Shown piece after piece: positions 1 to 8,677 of a stretch of 34,900 nucleotides of DNA (positions are counted from its first letter, which is position 1; each line of letters opens with the position of its first letter). The notes below the pieces were generated by a model. The model did no database searches. It was not told the origin of the DNA and saw nothing but the letters and a program-made list of their open reading frames with translations. This DNA is from Methanomassiliicoccaceae archaeon (GTDB taxonomy: Archaea; Thermoplasmatota; Thermoplasmata; Methanomassiliicoccales; Methanomethylophilaceae). The stretch spans positions 1 to 34,900 of the forward strand of contig JAEEJP010000117.1 of NCBI GenBank assembly GCA_016281925.1, written 5' to 3'. Position numbers and translations under genes: made by a program.

Positions 1-1518
1 CTCGTCAATGCCGGGTACGCCGGAAAGATCGTCGGAGTCTCGTTCAACGTCATAGGCGGGGCTTCCAGCATCGCACTGCTGCCTATCCTGTCCACCTATG
101 TGTACGGAACCGCCGACTACAGCGAGTCCAGCGCGTGGAGAGACCTTGTATACTACTACAACAACTTCCTCGGAGAGAGCTACACCGTCGATTCGATCAA
201 GAAGACGATCATAGCACCCTTCATCTACAGCGCCGAATCCCCTGTCACCGTCGATCCTTTCTCCTGTCTCACTTCCGATTCCGGGAAGGCGTCCGTCGGC
301 TCCGTGGACACCAAGCTTCTGGTTTTCGGGAACGCCAACAACGACGTGTTCCTCGATGAGAGCGATGTGAGGCTGATTCAGAGTTTCGTCGACGGGAAAT
401 CGGCCTGGAACAAAGCCAAGAACCCTCTGGCCGACACCAATGCCGACGGAAAGATCACAAAAGAGGACGTAGATCTTCTGAGATGCTTCCTAGAAAGGAA
501 GACCTCGCCGATGTTCTACGTCAACGACCTCCTCGAGACCGTCAAGATCACGTTCCCGCTCTCCGGGAAGATCGCCATCGGCGGCGCCATGGATGCCGAC
601 CTCCTGAAGATCATCGGGAAATACGATCTCATCACCGCCACCCTGGACGGCGATTACGACGAATCCGTATACCCCGGCGCATCCAAATGGACAAGGCTCG
701 GGACCTATCCCTTCGACTACGAGAAGGTCGTCAGCTCCGGGGCCACAGTCGTCATGGGACAGGGAGGGTACGTATACGACAGCACCTTCGACGACAAGGT
801 GAAGGGCGGGTATTCCGCTTTCCCGATCGACCAGATCAAGCTCCACGAGGCCAGATGGATCAACGGGATCGAGGGCATCGCCGCGACCATCACCATCGGC
901 GCTCTGATGAACTGCTTCGACAACCAGAAGTACCGGGAATATCTCGATTACATGGACAACATCAACGAGATCCTCGACAAAGCCACCTCCGGCATCCCTG
1001 CGGGCAGCGAGAAGAGCTACATCCTGCTGACCTCCCACTCCTGCAAATCCCCGTCAGACCTCGGCATGGACACCATGTCAACCGGCCTGGAGAATTATGC
1101 GGACGTTGCCACCGCGGTCAACCTCAAGATGACCAACGCCTACCCGATCGGCGAGAGCGGATATATCACCGGATTATCCGTCGAGAACATCCTGAAGTAT
1201 AACCCCGACGTCATCTTCGTCGAGGCGGTCAGCGTCAACACCTACGAGGACTACGTCGCCACCGTGAACAACATCGCGAACTGGTTCGCCAGCGCGGGAT
1301 ACACAGGCAAGATCATAGGGGTGTCTTTCTCCGTCATAGGCGGGGCTTCCAGCATTGCACTGCTGCCTATCCTGTCCACCTATGTGTACGGAACCGCCGA
1401 CTACAGCGAAGAGAGCGCCTGGCAGGATCTCGTCTACTACTACAACAATTTCCTCGGATCTGATTACACCGTGGAAAGCATAAAGAAGACGATCAATGCG
1501 CCGTTCATCGTCGCCTGA
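1..1518 (+). CDS. ABC transporter substrate-binding protein with internal dockerin-like domain (5' partial)
   Basis: The frame is open from base 1, so the gene begins upstream; 505 residues are visible, ending in TGA. The first ~75 residues are the C-terminal end of one binding module. A dockerin-like segment follows (316-501), then a complete module (about 520-1515) resembling iron-siderophore/cobalamin periplasmic binding proteins (Fec/BtuF type). The end of the second module repeats the first 1284 bases (428 codons) later, so the full protein probably has at least two tandem binding modules. Established knowledge: this family captures metal chelates or corrinoids outside the cell and delivers them to a FecCD permease, which lies directly downstream. 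The signal peptide or anchor would be outside the window. The ligand cannot be read from sequence; an iron complex, haem or cobamide are all possible. Confidence 0.82.
   Translation, partial: LVNAGYAGKIVGVSFNVIGGASSIALLPILSTYVYGTADYSESSAWRDLVYYYNNFLGESYTVDSIKKTIIAPFIYSAESPVTVDPFSCLTSDSGKASVGSVDTKLLVFGNANNDVFLDESDVRLIQSFVDGKSAWNKAKNPLADTNADGKITKEDVDLLRCFLERKTSPMFYVNDLLETVKITFPLSGKIAIGGAMDADLLKIIGKYDLITATLDGDYDESVYPGASKWTRLGTYPFDYEKVVSSGATVVMGQGGYVYDSTFDDKVKGGYSAFPIDQIKLHEARWINGIEGIAATITIGALMNCFDNQKYREYLDYMDNINEILDKATSGIPAGSEKSYILLTSHSCKSPSDLGMDTMSTGLENYADVATAVNLKMTNAYPIGESGYITGLSVENILKYNPDVIFVEAVSVNTYEDYVATVNNIANWFASAGYTGKIIGVSFSVIGGASSIALLPILSTYVYGTADYSEESAWQDLVYYYNNFLGSDYTVESIKKTINAPFIVA
49..125 (+). 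repeat. Near-identical direct repeat, copy 1
   Basis: Bases 49-125 match bases 1333-1409 with one difference that I can see (C at 72, T at 1356). The copies are 1284 bases apart and in the same reading frame; flanking sequence is similar but more diverged. This marks an internal tandem duplication of the binding module with a stretch kept homogeneous, probably by gene conversion. Confidence 0.85.
316..501 (+). other. Dockerin type I-like segment (two Ca-binding loops) inside the binding protein
   Basis: Two EF-hand-like loops about 34 residues apart match the dockerin duplicated pattern: NANNDVFLDESD followed by a helix (VRLIQSFVDG), then DTNADGKITKED followed by VDLLRCFLERK. Asp/Asn occupy loop positions 1, 3, 5, 9 and 12 as expected for calcium ligands. 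Dockerins normally bind cohesins; no cohesin is visible in this window. It sits between two substrate-binding modules rather than at a terminus, so it may act as a calcium-stabilised linker or a surface docking module. Confidence 0.7.
1333..1409 (+). repeat. Near-identical direct repeat, copy 2
   Basis: Second copy of the 77-base repeat at 49-125, 1284 bases downstream in the same frame; it encodes the end of the second binding module. The copies differ at one base. Confidence 0.85.
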
Positions 1519-1527
1519 ACAAACTCT

Positions 1528-1545
1528 GCCCCTCTTCGGAGGGGC
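1528..1545 (+). terminator. GC-rich hairpin with TTCG tetraloop after the binding-protein gene
   Basis: GCCCCTC pairs with GAGGGGC around a TTCG loop, a very stable C(UUCG)G tetraloop, nine bases after the stop codon and before the permease gene. There is no T-run after it, so it may be a processing or stabilising hairpin that sets the binding-protein level relative to the downstream genes rather than a full terminator. Confidence 0.5.
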
Positions 1546-1565
1546 GCAACCGTCATCGTAATAGC

Positions 1566-2711
1566 ATGAAATTCATCGGAGACATCGAAGAAGACCCTCT
1601 GATAGCGAAACCGATGTCCAGAATGGTCCGCGAATGGTCCAGGACGGACGAGAGCGATTCGGAAGGGTATCGCAAGCATATGGCGGACTACCACCGTACC
1701 ATCCGCAGGCGCCTGTTCTTCATAGTCCTGTGCGTGGTCATCACTATAGTGGCGGCGGGATACGCAATAGCATACGGGCCGCTGGACATAAGCTTCACGG
1801 AAACCTATGCGACCATATGGAACCACATCACCGGCAACATTCAGAACACCGGGATGGACTTCATAATCGTCAGCGTGAGGGCGCCGAGGATAGTCGCCGG
1901 CATATTCGGCGGAATAGGATTGGCAGTATGCGGAGCCGTCCTTCAGTCCGTACTCCGCAATCCCCTCGCAGATTCGTACACAACAGGAGTGTCTTCCGGG
2001 GCGTCTTTCGGCGCCACACTCGCCATAGCGTTGGGCATGTCTGTCGTCAACAGCACCCCTACGGTCATCATGGCATTCGTATTCTCCATGCTTCCCATAC
2101 TTGCGATAGTTCTGCTGTCCAAGCACAGGTCGGCTTCCTCGCCTACAGTCATGATCATGTTTGGGATAGGGCTGATGTACATATTCAACGCCCTTACCAC
2201 CGTGTTCATGCTGTGGTCTTCCCCCGAAGACCTCGCCGCCATCTACAATTGGCAGGTCGGAAGCCTGGCTAAAGTGACCTGGGACAACATCCCGTATATG
2301 GCCGCCATAGTCGTGGCAGGAATCATAATCATACAGCTTCTCTCGGGGAAGCTGAACGTGCTTGCGACAGGCGACGAGAACGCCAAAGCTCTGGGGATCA
2401 GCCCCCACAGGCTCAGAGTGCTGTTTCTGGCCGTCACAGGCCTCGTCTGCGCCGGTGTGGTGAGCTTCACCGGAGTCATAGGGTTCGTGGGCCTGGTGAC
2501 GCCTCACATAGTGAGGATATTCATCGGCGCCGACAACAGATACCTGATACCTGCATCGGCACTCTTCGGAGCCATGCTGATGGTCGTGTGCGATCTTCTC
2601 GGAAGGGCTGTCCTGGATCCTGCGGTGCTCCCTGTGGGCGTCGTGATGGCTTTCATCGGAGGCCCGACATTCATCTGGCTGCTGGTCAGGAAGGGCAACA
2701 GCGCGTGGTGA
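1566..2711 (+). CDS. FecCD/BtuC-type ABC transporter permease
   Basis: This 381-residue membrane protein has the length and pattern of the FecCD family. A hydrophilic N-terminus (about 45 residues) precedes a first membrane segment (FFIVLCVVITIVAAGYAIA). The family hallmarks follow: VRAPRIVAGIFGGIGLAVCG, NPLADSYTTGVSSGASFGA, a GDENAKALGI cytoplasmic loop that contacts the ATPase, and GVIGFVGLVTPHIVR. About ten membrane segments are expected. It forms the channel of an importer for iron-siderophore, haem or cobamide, with the substrate-binding protein upstream and the ATPase starting four bases after its stop codon. The ATG at 1566 is a reasonable start because the preceding bases contain the hairpin at 1528-1545. 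Confidence 0.92.
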   Translation: MKFIGDIEEDPLIAKPMSRMVREWSRTDESDSEGYRKHMADYHRTIRRRLFFIVLCVVITIVAAGYAIAYGPLDISFTETYATIWNHITGNIQNTGMDFIIVSVRAPRIVAGIFGGIGLAVCGAVLQSVLRNPLADSYTTGVSSGASFGATLAIALGMSVVNSTPTVIMAFVFSMLPILAIVLLSKHRSASSPTVMIMFGIGLMYIFNALTTVFMLWSSPEDLAAIYNWQVGSLAKVTWDNIPYMAAIVVAGIIIIQLLSGKLNVLATGDENAKALGISPHRLRVLFLAVTGLVCAGVVSFTGVIGFVGLVTPHIVRIFIGADNRYLIPASALFGAMLMVVCDLLGRAVLDPAVLPVGVVMAFIGGPTFIWLLVRKGNSAW

Positions 2712-2715
2712 TGGC

Positions 2716-3597
2716 ATGGGAAGCATATCAGATCTGAAAATGGATATGAAAGAGGCTCTGTCCGGCGAGGACAGATCGGATTTCGATGACATCGGCGGCG
2801 TCACCATAGAGATGAAAGACGTCACCTTCGGATACCGCTCCGGGGGGACGGTCATCAGGGACATCAACCTGAAGATCGACCGGCCCGGGCTCTACTGCGT
2901 CATCGGCCCCAACGGAGTGGGGAAATCCACCCTAATCAAATGCATGAGCAAAATCGAAGACCTGACCTCGGGGGACATACTGATCAACGGCCGCAGCATC
3001 AGGACGATGAGGCACAAGGACGTCGCCAAGTTCATCGGCTATGTTCCGGTGGTTTCCAAGGACGTGTTCTCGATGTCGGTTCTGGAGACCATCCTCATAG
3101 GATGCCAGAACCGGAGGTCCGGGGATTCGGACGAATCCAAGATGAAGGCGGTCTACAAAGTGATGGTCCTGCTGAACATACAGGACCTGAGCGAAAAGCT
3201 GTTCAGCGAGCTTTCGGCGGGGCAGCACCAGAAAGTGGCCATCGCCAGAGGGCTGGTCCAGAAACCTAAAGTTCTTATTTTGGACGAGCCGACTGCGAAT
3301 CTGGACGTTAAATACCAGGTTTATGTGGTCGAGCTCCTGAGGGCCCTGGCGGAAAGCGAGGGCATGATCGTCATAATGATAAGCCATGACCTGAACATCT
3401 CCGCGAAATATGCCCATGAGGTGATCATGATGTCCGCCCCCGGAGTCATCTACAAGACAGGGGCTCCGGAAGAGGTGATCACCAAGGAGAACATCGAGGA
3501 GGTCTACGGCGTGCATTGCAAAGTCATAGACGACGAAGGGGTTCCCGTCGTCATATTGGGGCAATCCATGATGGACGAATTCGGGAACATTGACTGA
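2716..3597 (+). CDS. ABC transporter ATP-binding protein (FecE/BtuD type)
   Basis: This 293-residue ATPase energises the adjacent importer. Visible motifs are Walker A GPNGVGKST (residues 64-72), signature LSAGQHQKVAIARGL, Walker B VLILDEPTANLD and the switch histidine in MISHDLN. There is an unusual acidic N-terminal extension of about 28 residues before the nucleotide-binding domain (IEMKDVTFGY). The start at 2716 follows the permease stop closely; an ATG at 2711 overlaps that stop but is in another frame. The signature has SAGQ instead of the common SGGQ, a change also seen in other Fec-type ATPases. Confidence 0.92.
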   Translation: MGSISDLKMDMKEALSGEDRSDFDDIGGVTIEMKDVTFGYRSGGTVIRDINLKIDRPGLYCVIGPNGVGKSTLIKCMSKIEDLTSGDILINGRSIRTMRHKDVAKFIGYVPVVSKDVFSMSVLETILIGCQNRRSGDSDESKMKAVYKVMVLLNIQDLSEKLFSELSAGQHQKVAIARGLVQKPKVLILDEPTANLDVKYQVYVVELLRALAESEGMIVIMISHDLNISAKYAHEVIMMSAPGVIYKTGAPEEVITKENIEEVYGVHCKVIDDEGVPVVILGQSMMDEFGNID

Positions 3598-3615
3598 AAG
3601 ATGGGTGGTGATTAA

Positions 3616-5091
3616 ATAGCGAAAGAAGCAGGCAAGGAGACATTGAAATTCTGGGGGGAATCCGCCAGAGGGTACAAGGAAGGCGTCAAGAAGGAGCTCA
3701 AGAACAGGGAGACCAGCGACCGCTGGATCAAGCTGATCCTGGACAACGCTCCGGAGAAGGATGTCCTGAAGATCCTCGACATAGGGACCGGCCCGGGTTT
3801 CTTCACGATAAACCTAACCAAGATGGGCCACGAAGCCATCGGGATCGACGTCACCGAAGAGATGGTGGAAGTCGCGGCCGAGAACGCCGAGGAACAGGGC
3901 GTGAAATGCGAATTCCGCGTCATGAACGCCAACAGTCTAGACTTCCCGGACAATACCTTCGACCTGATCATCAACAGGGTGGTCACCTGGACGCTCCCGG
4001 ATACGTTCGAATGCTACAGAGAGTGGAGAAGAGTCCTGGCCCCCAACGGCAGGATCCTCGTTTTCGACGCCAACCACTACGCCAATCTCTTCGACGAGGA
4101 GAAAGCGAGGACGATGCGCTCTGCGATGCGCGAGCACGTGAAAGCCGGATTGGAACCTTACACGGACCATTACGACTTCCATGTCCGCTGGACCTACTGG
4201 GAGGAATGTCCGATGATAGGCACCCCCAGACCCGAATGGGACAGGAACATGCTGTACAAGCTGAGATTCGCTGACATCGTCGTGGATGAAGACCTCTTCC
4301 CCGGGAAAGACGATGACAGAGGCACTTCCGGGCCCATGTTCATGGTGAGAGCGGAGAAACCCAGCCCCGAACAGGAGAACGAGCTCATCGTCAACGAGTA
4401 CTGGAACGGCATTGCCGGCGTCGTCAGCGGACGGGCGGCCGTTATGCTGTCCGGCGGAAAGGCACAGGCCTGCGCAGAGGAGATAGCCAAGCGCATCCCC
4501 CCCGGATCCAGGGTGCTGGATGTCGGGACCGGTTCCGGGAACGTTGCCATCCCGCTTTCCAAGATGGGCTACTCCGTCGTCGGAGCCGACAGGGCCTTCG
4601 CCATGATCGAGATGGCCAGGATCACCGCGGAAGAGTGCGGATCTCCCGCGGAATTCGCCGTCGCCGACGCTTACGATCTCCCGTTCGATGACGGAAGCTT
4701 CGATGCGATCGTCATGCGCAACGTGGTCTGGAACCTTTACCGCCCTGAAGCGGCGCTGAAGGAGGCTGCGCGCGTCCTCAGAGCCGGAGGGAAGCTGATC
4801 ATACTGGACGGGAACTGGCAGGCGAACATAGCGGAATGGAAGGCTTCCGGACGGGATCCGGATATCTTCCCCAATTGCAGGAGCCGCGACCTAGGGCTGG
4901 GCGCTTATGACGTGATAGAGAAGTATTATGCCAAGCTGCCGCTGAACTCGGTCAGCAGGCCGGCCTGGGACAGGGAAATCCTCGGGCACTGCATGTCTTT
5001 GGAGGAATGCTCTCCGTTCGAAGACCCGATGATCACCGAAGACCTCAGGCCGGTCCTGGGGCAGGGATTCATAGCGGTATTCAGGAAATAA
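3616..5091 (+). CDS. Tandem two-domain class I SAM-dependent methyltransferase
   Basis: The protein has two Rossmann methyltransferase domains in one chain. Domain 1 has SAM motif I LDIGTGPGFF, motif II-like GIDVTEEM and DLIINRVVTW; domain 2 has LDVGTGSGNV, GADRAFAM and DAIVMRNVVWN. Both halves also share the pattern around ILVFDANHYAN and LIILDGNWQAN, so the protein arose by internal duplication. The methyl acceptor is unknown. It follows the metal-complex importer by 18 bases, suggesting that the methyltransferase acts on the imported compound. The start is uncertain: TTG at 3643 has an AAGGAG only 3 bases away, whereas the frame is open back to a stop at 3613-3615 and an ATA at 3616 reads AKEAGKETLKFWGE and lies 4 bases after GGTGAT, a better-spaced ribosome site. 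If only standard starts are used, the gene begins at 3643. Confidence 0.85.
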   Translation: MAKEAGKETLKFWGESARGYKEGVKKELKNRETSDRWIKLILDNAPEKDVLKILDIGTGPGFFTINLTKMGHEAIGIDVTEEMVEVAAENAEEQGVKCEFRVMNANSLDFPDNTFDLIINRVVTWTLPDTFECYREWRRVLAPNGRILVFDANHYANLFDEEKARTMRSAMREHVKAGLEPYTDHYDFHVRWTYWEECPMIGTPRPEWDRNMLYKLRFADIVVDEDLFPGKDDDRGTSGPMFMVRAEKPSPEQENELIVNEYWNGIAGVVSGRAAVMLSGGKAQACAEEIAKRIPPGSRVLDVGTGSGNVAIPLSKMGYSVVGADRAFAMIEMARITAEECGSPAEFAVADAYDLPFDDGSFDAIVMRNVVWNLYRPEAALKEAARVLRAGGKLIILDGNWQANIAEWKASGRDPDIFPNCRSRDLGLGAYDVIEKYYAKLPLNSVSRPAWDREILGHCMSLEECSPFEDPMITEDLRPVLGQGFIAVFRK

Positions 5092-5099
5092 ACTATAAA

Positions 5100-5117
5100 G
5101 GGGGCTTCGGCTCCCCC
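5100..5117 (+). terminator. Hairpin with TTCG loop after the methyltransferase gene
   Basis: GGGGGC and GCTCCCCC pair around TTCG with one bulged T, nine bases after the TAA stop. It lies in what would be the 5' extension of the MATE reading frame and supports placing the MATE start downstream of it, at 5169. Confidence 0.5.
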
Positions 5118-5168
5118 GTTATCGTTCAAGGGGTTCATAGACTGGAAGAGACCGAGCGCATCGCGATC

Positions 5169-6518
5169 ATGGGCAGGGATCCGCCCAAGGCGATCAGGGT
5201 GATGGCCGTCCCGCTGATCTTCGCCTTTCTTTTGTCGAGCGTCCAGCTGTACATAGATTCGTTCTGGTGCGCCGGCCTCGGTCCCGACGCCAACTCAGCC
5301 ATAACGCTGGCAGGCCCGGTATACTGGGTGCTGCTGGACATAGGCGCCGGCCTAGGCGTGGGAGCCTCCACGGCGATATCCAGAGCTCTGGGGGCGAAGG
5401 ATTACGGGCGGTCCAACAGCCTGGCTTCCCAGTCCATCGTTCTTATAGCGGCAGTATCGGTATGCCTCTCCGCGCTGCTTTTCGCGGGCTCCCGCAGCAT
5501 GATCTCGTTCATGAGCGGAGGGGAGAACGTGGACCTGAGCATGGAATATCTGATGCCTTTCCTCCTGTTCAGCCCGTTCCTCACCCTCAACGGCGTAATC
5601 CTGGGGATGCTGAGGTCCGAAGGAGAGGCCAGGAAATCCTCCGGCCTGTCGGTCGCCGCTTCCCTCATCAACATAGCGCTGGATCCGATCCTCATCTATG
5701 CCCTCGATATGGGGCTTCTCGGAGCGTCTCTAGCCACGGTGATATCGTTCATAGCTACAACGGCCGCAGGAATGTACTGGTATGCCTCGGGGAAGATGTT
5801 CATAAGACCCAGATTCAGAGGTTTCAGATTCATCAGGGAGCAGATCTGGGACATCTGCAGGGTCGGCATCCCCCATTCCCTGGAACTGGCTCTGATCCCT
5901 CTGATGATGATGCCGCAGAACGCTTTGGTTGTGAGGGTCGGAGGGACGGACGGAATGATAACCTACAGCCTGCCGTACCGCTACATAACGCTGGCTATGG
6001 TCCCGGTCCAGGCGATAGCAGCCTCCATGATTCCTGTGGTTTCCTACGCCATCGGAATGAGGAACGAAGCAAACGTCATGTCAGGGATAAGATACGCTTT
6101 CAAGGCTTCCATCCTCATCTCGCTGGTTCTGACCGCGGCTCTGATAATTCTGGCTGAGCCGTTCTCCTTTGCGTTCACATATTCCGAAGACATGGCCAGA
6201 TTCAGATCGGAGATAGCTATGGTCATCAGGATCTACGCCATCGCTCTGGTATCGATATGCCTGACGCATCTCTGCTCGTCGGTCCTTCAGGCCTTGTGCT
6301 TCTCTCAGCTGGCCACGGTGACGATGTTCATCCGCGAAATCCTGTTCATCCTCTTCTATTACATCTCCACGTTCTTCAGCATGACCGCTATATACTGGTC
6401 CCTGGATCTGGCCGAATATCTGGGGCTGATCATGATGCTGGCCTGCGTATGGTACGCCCTCAGAAAGAAGTATCCCGGATCCCGTCTTCTCGGAAGGGCG
6501 AGGGCGGCCGGAACGTGA
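5169..6518 (+). CDS. MATE family efflux transporter
   Basis: This 449-residue, roughly 12-segment membrane protein of the multi-antimicrobial extrusion family exports organic cations, drugs or metabolites using H+ or Na+ gradients. Characteristic features are the N-terminal MGRDPPKAIRVMAVPLIF, the GLGVGASTAISRALGAKDY loop (compare GxG..isr.lGa) and the pseudo-repeat in the second half (GTDGMITYSLPYRYITLAMVP). An upstream extension of the frame to 5007 would run back through the methyltransferase gene and the hairpin at 5100-5117, so ATG 5169 is preferred. Being co-directional with the uptake locus suggests export of a related compound, but the substrate is unknown. Confidence 0.88.
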   Translation: MGRDPPKAIRVMAVPLIFAFLLSSVQLYIDSFWCAGLGPDANSAITLAGPVYWVLLDIGAGLGVGASTAISRALGAKDYGRSNSLASQSIVLIAAVSVCLSALLFAGSRSMISFMSGGENVDLSMEYLMPFLLFSPFLTLNGVILGMLRSEGEARKSSGLSVAASLINIALDPILIYALDMGLLGASLATVISFIATTAAGMYWYASGKMFIRPRFRGFRFIREQIWDICRVGIPHSLELALIPLMMMPQNALVVRVGGTDGMITYSLPYRYITLAMVPVQAIAASMIPVVSYAIGMRNEANVMSGIRYAFKASILISLVLTAALIILAEPFSFAFTYSEDMARFRSEIAMVIRIYAIALVSICLTHLCSSVLQALCFSQLATVTMFIREILFILFYYISTFFSMTAIYWSLDLAEYLGLIMMLACVWYALRKKYPGSRLLGRARAAGT

Positions 6519-6556
6519 TGGGGGGTTCTGTTCCGAAGCATCCCCGACGATTACCG

Positions 6557-6564
6557 TTCTATAC
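6557..6564 (+). promoter_or_regulatory. TATA-like box of the Sel1-repeat gene
   Basis: TTCTATAC is centred about 25 bases before ATG 6586, the archaeal TATA-to-start spacing, which would give a leaderless transcript. No ribosome-binding site is seen before the ATG. Confidence 0.4.
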
Positions 6565-6585
6565 TGATCCGCCCATTCCCTATGC

Positions 6586-8640
6586 ATGGCCGAAAACGAG
6601 AGCTCCTCATCCATCGTAGAATGGCTGCTCAGCGGGCCGGGGTCGGGTTCGGAGACGTCCGAAATCCTCCGTCTCCGCATCGAAAGAGGATGGGCCATCC
6701 CGGAATCCGACGGAGAAGCCGAAGCGTATCTGGAGAGCCTCGCCAAAGAAGGCGATTCTGACGCCTGCCGCATCCTCGGTCTGATGCTGGATAAAGGGAT
6801 CGGCGTCCATATTTCCGAATCCGGCGCCCTGGATTGGTACATCAAGGCCGCCGATTGCGGAGACAGCTTCTCCGCGAAGAGGGCCGGAGAGATCTGCCGC
6901 GACCTGGGCAACACCCAATGGTTCGGCGGCGAGGAGCCGACATATTGGGACATAGGGGCCCGGTACGGGAACGTCGATTGCATCCGCGGCCTCGGAGTGG
7001 CATGCGAGACCGAAGGCACCGAAGAGAGCCTGGCAGAAGCGGTGAGGCTCTATAGGAAAGGTGCGGAGATGGGAGACATCAAAGCCGTCAGATGCATAGG
7101 GAACCTCTATGAGAGAGGCCTCGGCCTTCCGAAATCCTATGAGAAAGCCGCGGAATGGTACAGAAAATCCGCCGAACAGGGATATGCGGAGGCGCAATGC
7201 GATCTCGGATACTTCTATGACAAAGGCATGGGCGTCGCCCAGAACTATCCGGAAGCTGCGAGACTTTACAGGCTGTCCGCCGCCCAGGGCTGCGCACGCG
7301 CTATGAACAATCTGGGCCTGCTCTAGGTCTCCGGAAAAGGAGTGGAGAAGGATTATGCCCTGGCATTCGAATGTTTCTCGGAAGCGGCTGAGAAGGGCGA
7401 CATCGACGCCGCAAACAACGTTGGATATTCGTACGAATACGCCATAGGCGTGGATCAGGACTATAAAAAAGCGTTCAAATGGTATTCCACAGCAGCCCAG
7501 ATGGGCGAAATGCACGCCCAATGCAATCTTGCGGCGCTGTACCGGAACGGGCTGGGCACGGAGCAGAACTATGAGCTGGCGATCGAGCTGTACCGGAAAT
7601 CCGCGGAGCAGGGGCATGATGTCGCGCAGTACCAGCTTGGGACCATGTATCAGAACGGCCTAGGCACCGGGAAGGACTATGGGAAGGCCATGGAATGGTA
7701 CATGAAAGCTGCCGAGCAGGGGGACAGCAGAGCGCAGAACTCGATAGGATACCTGTACCAATACGGAAAAGGCGTCACCCAATCCTACCGGGACGCCGCC
7801 GAATGGTACCGGACAGCGGCAGAGAACGGCAGCACTTTAGCGGCTTACAATCTGGGCCGCCTGTATGATAAAGGCGAGGGAGTCCCCCAGTCGGATGCTG
7901 AAGCGTTCAGATGGTACATGAAGGCGGCCGAAGAAGGGGATCCTGACGCCCAGACGAATGTAGGGTACATGTACATCAACGGAAAGGGCGTAGAGCAGTC
8001 GGATGAAAAGGCGATGGAATGGTATATGAAGGCTGCCGAGCAGGGATTGGCTGCCGCCCAATTCAATGTGGGCGTGATGTATGAGCAGGGCACCGTCGTT
8101 CTCCAGTCCTACGAAAAAGCGGTGGAATGGTACATGAAAGCGGCAGAACAAGGCGATCCCGACGCCCAGAACAGCCTCGGAAGCGCATTCTTCAGCGGTC
8201 TGGGCGTGGATCAAGACTTCGGAAAAGCCATGGAATGGTACATGAAAGCCGCGGTGAAAGGCAATCCGAGTTCCCAGTTCAATATCGGCCTCATGTTTCT
8301 GGACGGGTCGGGATTTCCCAAGTCCGACGAGAAAGCGTTCATGTGGTTCCTCAAAGCGGCGCAGAACGGACTGAAAGGCGCCCAAAACAACGTAGGATAC
8401 ATGTACGAGAACGGCCAGGGCGTAGGGCAGGATTACAACCAAGCTTTCGAATGGTTTTCCAGAGCCGCAGAACAGGACCATGCTCTGGCCCAGCATCATC
8501 TGGGCTATCTTTACGAAAAGGGCAGAGGAGTGGGCAAGTCCTTGGATAAAGCTTTGGAATGGTACCGGAAGGCCGCAGAAAACGGCAGCGAAGGTGCCGA
8601 CGAAGATGTCAGAAGGCTTCAATCATTGATAAATCGCTGA
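6586..8640 (+). CDS. Sel1-repeat (TPR-like) protein with one in-frame TAG codon
   Basis: The protein consists almost entirely of about sixteen 36-residue Sel1 repeats (pattern A..LG.LY..G.GV..D...A..WY.KAAE.G) after a 50-residue N-terminus. Sel1 repeats are helix-turn-helix scaffolds for protein-protein interactions. The frame is broken once, by TAG at 7324-7326 (codon 247). Repeats continue in the same frame on both sides, ending in TGA at 8638-8640, so the product is 684 residues if TAG is read. The TAG falls at the conserved aromatic position of a repeat: LGLL-TAG-VSGKGV aligns with LGYFYDKGMGV. No signal peptide or membrane segment is visible. If TAG were a stop, the product would be 246 residues and the rest would need its own start (GTG 7342). 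Confidence 0.85.
7324..7326 (+). other. In-frame amber (TAG) codon in the Sel1-repeat gene; candidate pyrrolysine codon
   Basis: Context is CTC TAG GTC. It replaces the repeat's conserved Tyr position, one base away from TAC or TAT. Both flanks are intact Sel1 repeats in one frame. Confidence 0.7.
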
Positions 8641-8677
8641 TTAGAATCCAAGGTCTGCTACAGAGGTCGGATTCTAA
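8641..8677 (+). terminator. Perfect 9-base inverted repeat directly after the Sel1 gene
   Basis: TTAGAATCC (8641-8649) and GGATTCTAA (8669-8677) are exact reverse complements with a 19-base loop, starting right after the TGA stop. A transcription-end or RNA-stabilising hairpin is the simplest reading. Confidence 0.45.

Noticed and set aside
1464-2867. 467-codon open frame on the minus strand
   Set aside because: Antisense to the FecCD permease; the translation has no coherent pattern.
7324-7341. Reading the Sel1 gene as two separate genes, the second starting at GTG 7342
   Set aside because: No promoter or ribosome site is visible before 7342, and the first repeat after the TAG would be cut. 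A single gene with a readable TAG is simpler.
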